Shown here piece by piece: positions 6,318 through 7,755 of a stretch of DNA of 7,755 nucleotides (position 1 is its first letter; the number at the start of each line of letters is the position of its first letter). Origin of the DNA: CAYRMV01 sp964425255 (lineage in GTDB: Bacteria; Bacteroidota; Bacteroidia; Flavobacteriales_D; Crocinitomicaceae); the NCBI GenBank assembly GCA_964425255.1, contig CAYRMV010000154.1, forward strand, positions 1-7,755, given 5' to 3'. Position numbers and translations under genes: made by a program. The notes below the pieces were generated by a model. The model saw only the letters and a program-made list of their open reading frames with translations, was not told the DNA's origin and did not search any database.

Positions 6318-6524
6318 ATGAAAAAAATTGTAGCTATTGCAGCATTGGGAGTTTTTGCATTAAGCTCTTGTAAGAAAGATTACACGTGTCAATGTACATC
6401 AGCAGGGTACTCATATGACGAACCTTATACAGCTATGAAAAAGAAAGATGCTGAGGACAAGTGTGAAAAGAAACAGACAGAAATTCAAACTGTAAATTCG
6501 AGCGTAACTTGTTCATTGAAATAA
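6318..6524 (+). CDS. Small cysteine-rich lipoprotein of unknown function
   Basis: A 68-residue protein. Residues 1-18 are a lipoprotein signal (MKKIVAIAALGVFALSSC, lipobox LSSC, Cys18). The mature part of about 51 residues is Lys/Asp/Glu/Thr-rich and has four more cysteines: Cys24 and Cys26 as YTCQC, Cys49 in EDKCEKK and Cys65 near the end. Their even number and periplasmic or surface location suggest two disulfides. The middle segment with KKKDAEDKC looks like a short helix. The KKDYTCQC opening and C-terminal cysteine recur in small lipoproteins of flavobacteria as I recall them, but no function is known to me. It has its own promoter and terminator, so it is a complete single-gene unit rather than a fragment. 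Confidence 0.8.
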   Translation: MKKIVAIAALGVFALSSCKKDYTCQCTSAGYSYDEPYTAMKKKDAEDKCEKKQTEIQTVNSSVTCSLK

Positions 6525-6541
6525 AAACTTCAATTAAATAC

Positions 6542-6578
6542 AAAAGGGGATATCTGAATTCAGCATATCCCCTTTTTT
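6542..6578. terminator. Bidirectional terminator between the small lipoprotein and the minus-strand T9SS gene
   Basis: A perfect 12-bp stem (6542-6553 with 6565-6576, aaaaggggatat/atatcccctttt) ends in T6 (6573-6578) and begins with A4, so it can work on both strands. The loop contains another palindrome, ctgaattcag (6554-6563), that may lengthen the hairpin with one bulged C. Confidence 0.85.
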
Positions 6579-6597
6579 CATCACCATCAATCAATAT

Positions 6598-7623
6598 CTA
6601 CTTTTGTACCAGAACACGATGTCTGTCTAAAATTTCATTTTCTGTTCTAACAACGATTAAATACGTTTTTTCCATTTCATTTAATTGAATCAATTCTGTC
6701 TGCTCATTGGAATGAATGTGAATTGTTTCTGTATGGAGCAATTGTCCAAGAAGGTTGTATGTATCAATAAATACGTGCTCCTCTTGTACATTGTTTAAGG
6801 TTATTTCTACTTTGTTTTCCGTGGTTGGGTTGGGAAACACCTTTGAGGAGAATGCTTCTGACCCAGCATAGTTTACAGCGATTGGATCAAAAATTTCTTC
6901 GTTACCATCAAAATCTACTTGACGAAGGCGATAGTAGTTTACGCCATTTTTAGGAGCTTTATCTGAAAAGAAATATTCTTGCTGCGTACTCGTTGTTCCA
7001 GCACCATCCATTTTACCAATTACATCAAAATCAACTGCATTTGTTGAACGTTCGATGAAAAATGTTTCGTTTTCACGCTCCGAATACGTTAACCAAGATA
7101 AATCTACTTGGTTATTAGATTGATTACCAGAGAACGATCCTAGCTCGACAGGAAGGGGAGCGCCTGCTGCGATGTAATTACAGTTTACAGTTGTATAGTT
7201 AAGGTCTGGGCCTTGAATAATAAGCTCGTATGTTGAACACAATCTTTTTAGATTAAAATTATCGCAATTTCCAACTCCATTGATTGATCCAGTGGCTGTA
7301 ACTGTTGTACCTGTACCACCATTGTTAGGTAAATCAAAAAAATTGTTTTGGGTATTTCCAGACATACAATTACGTACGTTTCCTTGTAGCGTGTACATGT
7401 TTGTAGGAATTACTTGTCCACTAGAGTTAGTTGTATAAATATTATATTCTAATGTAATGGTATACGTACAGCCACCTCCATTATATGTTTTATTTATTTG
7501 TATAGGACGTAAAAATACTCTTACCGTATAAGGATTCGAATTCGAAGAAGTAACATTACATTGCGCTTTTGATCCAAATGAGGAAGAAATCATCAGCAGT
7601 ATTACAATAAAAAATCCTTTCAT
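6598..7623 (-). CDS. Secreted protein with T9SS type A sorting domain
   Basis: A 341-residue exported protein of unknown specific role. Residues 1-20 are a signal peptide (MKGFFIVILLMISSSFG, cleavage likely SKA|QCN). Residues about 21-150 are Asn/Thr-rich, beta-like, with several cysteines (NYNIY-like repeats of T/N/Y, GGGCTYTITL, RNCMSG, GNCDNF, KRLCSTYEL) and match no family I recognise. Residues 157-253 open LPVELGSFSG and include VDLSWLTYSERENETFFIERS and NYYRLRQVDFDGN; this fibronectin-III-like block precedes sorting domains in very many Bacteroidota secreted proteins. Residues about 258-341 are the type A C-terminal domain (VFPNPTTENKVEI, YNLLGQLL, closing VLVQK), recognised by T9SS and typically removed as the protein is anchored or released. 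The ATG at 7623 starts directly at the signal peptide. Probably monocistronic, ending at the terminator from 6542. Confidence 0.88.
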   Translation of the reverse strand: MKGFFIVILLMISSSFGSKAQCNVTSSNSNPYTVRVFLRPIQINKTYNGGGCTYTITLEYNIYTTNSSGQVIPTNMYTLQGNVRNCMSGNTQNNFFDLPNNGGTGTTVTATGSINGVGNCDNFNLKRLCSTYELIIQGPDLNYTTVNCNYIAAGAPLPVELGSFSGNQSNNQVDLSWLTYSERENETFFIERSTNAVDFDVIGKMDGAGTTSTQQEYFFSDKAPKNGVNYYRLRQVDFDGNEEIFDPIAVNYAGSEAFSSKVFPNPTTENKVEITLNNVQEEHVFIDTYNLLGQLLHTETIHIHSNEQTELIQLNEMEKTYLIVVRTENEILDRHRVLVQK

Positions 7624-7755
7624 TTTTTGTCAATTTTAGTGTAGATACGAATCAATTATTCTCTTGGATTTCATTTTTTGAATTTTATTTACCAAGGTAA
7701 TTTTAGAGATTCGTAAAAACCAATTTGTGTGTACAAAGTTACAGCAATGTCAGTA
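7624..7755 (-). promoter_or_regulatory. Upstream region of the minus-strand T9SS gene, two possible -7 boxes
   Basis: On the minus strand TAACTTTG (7734-7741) is an exact TAnnTTTG match; its -33 element would lie off the right edge, and it would give a leader of about 100 bases. A nearer TAAAATTG (7631-7638, seven of eight) has a TTG only 14 bases upstream and would give an almost leaderless transcript. A small dyad ttacc-aa-ggtaa lies at 7689-7700. No coding potential is seen. Confidence 0.35.

Noticed and set aside
7535..7546. 12-base palindrome ttcgaattcgaa
   Set aside because: It lies inside coding sequence over a Ser/Asn repeat (SSNSNP) and is explained by repeated codons.

Overview
The window looks like a chromosomal piece of a Bacteroidota bacterium, most likely a flavobacterium. 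The evidence is three secreted proteins carrying type IX secretion (T9SS) C-terminal sorting domains, promoter boxes of the TAnnTTTG type, no consistent Shine-Dalgarno sequences, AT-rich DNA, and an OmpA-type lipoprotein and NFU1-like protein in forms common in that phylum. A Crocinitomicaceae/Fluviicola-like source is a guess from protein style only.

Layout, left to right. (1) The 3' part of a type 2 ferredoxin/flavodoxin-NADP+ reductase gene enters from the left edge and ends at a strong hairpin terminator. (2) A 439-base gap (867-1305) has no convincing gene but holds a good sigma-A-type promoter overlapped by an inverted repeat, and an opposing -7 box. (3) Two plus-strand T9SS cargo genes are separated by 11 bases and are probably co-transcribed: a type B (gliding-motility CTD) protein whose start codon is not ATG, and a 712-residue tail-fibre-like protein with an S74 intramolecular chaperone domain, a coiled coil and a type A sorting domain. 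They end at a terminator. (4) An OmpA-family lipoprotein with a long coiled coil follows, then a perfect 34-base palindrome that serves as terminator for it and for the convergent gene. (5) A minus-strand NifU/NFU1-like Fe-S carrier gene is divergent from a small plus-strand cysteine-rich lipoprotein gene; both have recognisable promoters between them. (6) A second bidirectional terminator separates the small lipoprotein from a minus-strand type A T9SS protein with a fibronectin-III-like region. The last 132 bases are its upstream region.

Functionally the window mixes housekeeping redox/Fe-S genes with envelope and surface proteins. It contains no T9SS machinery, CRISPR array, transposase, tRNA or rRNA that I can see. 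The most unusual item is the tail-fibre protein, which keeps the Ser-Lys pair of self-cleaving S74 domains upstream of a T9SS anchor signal.
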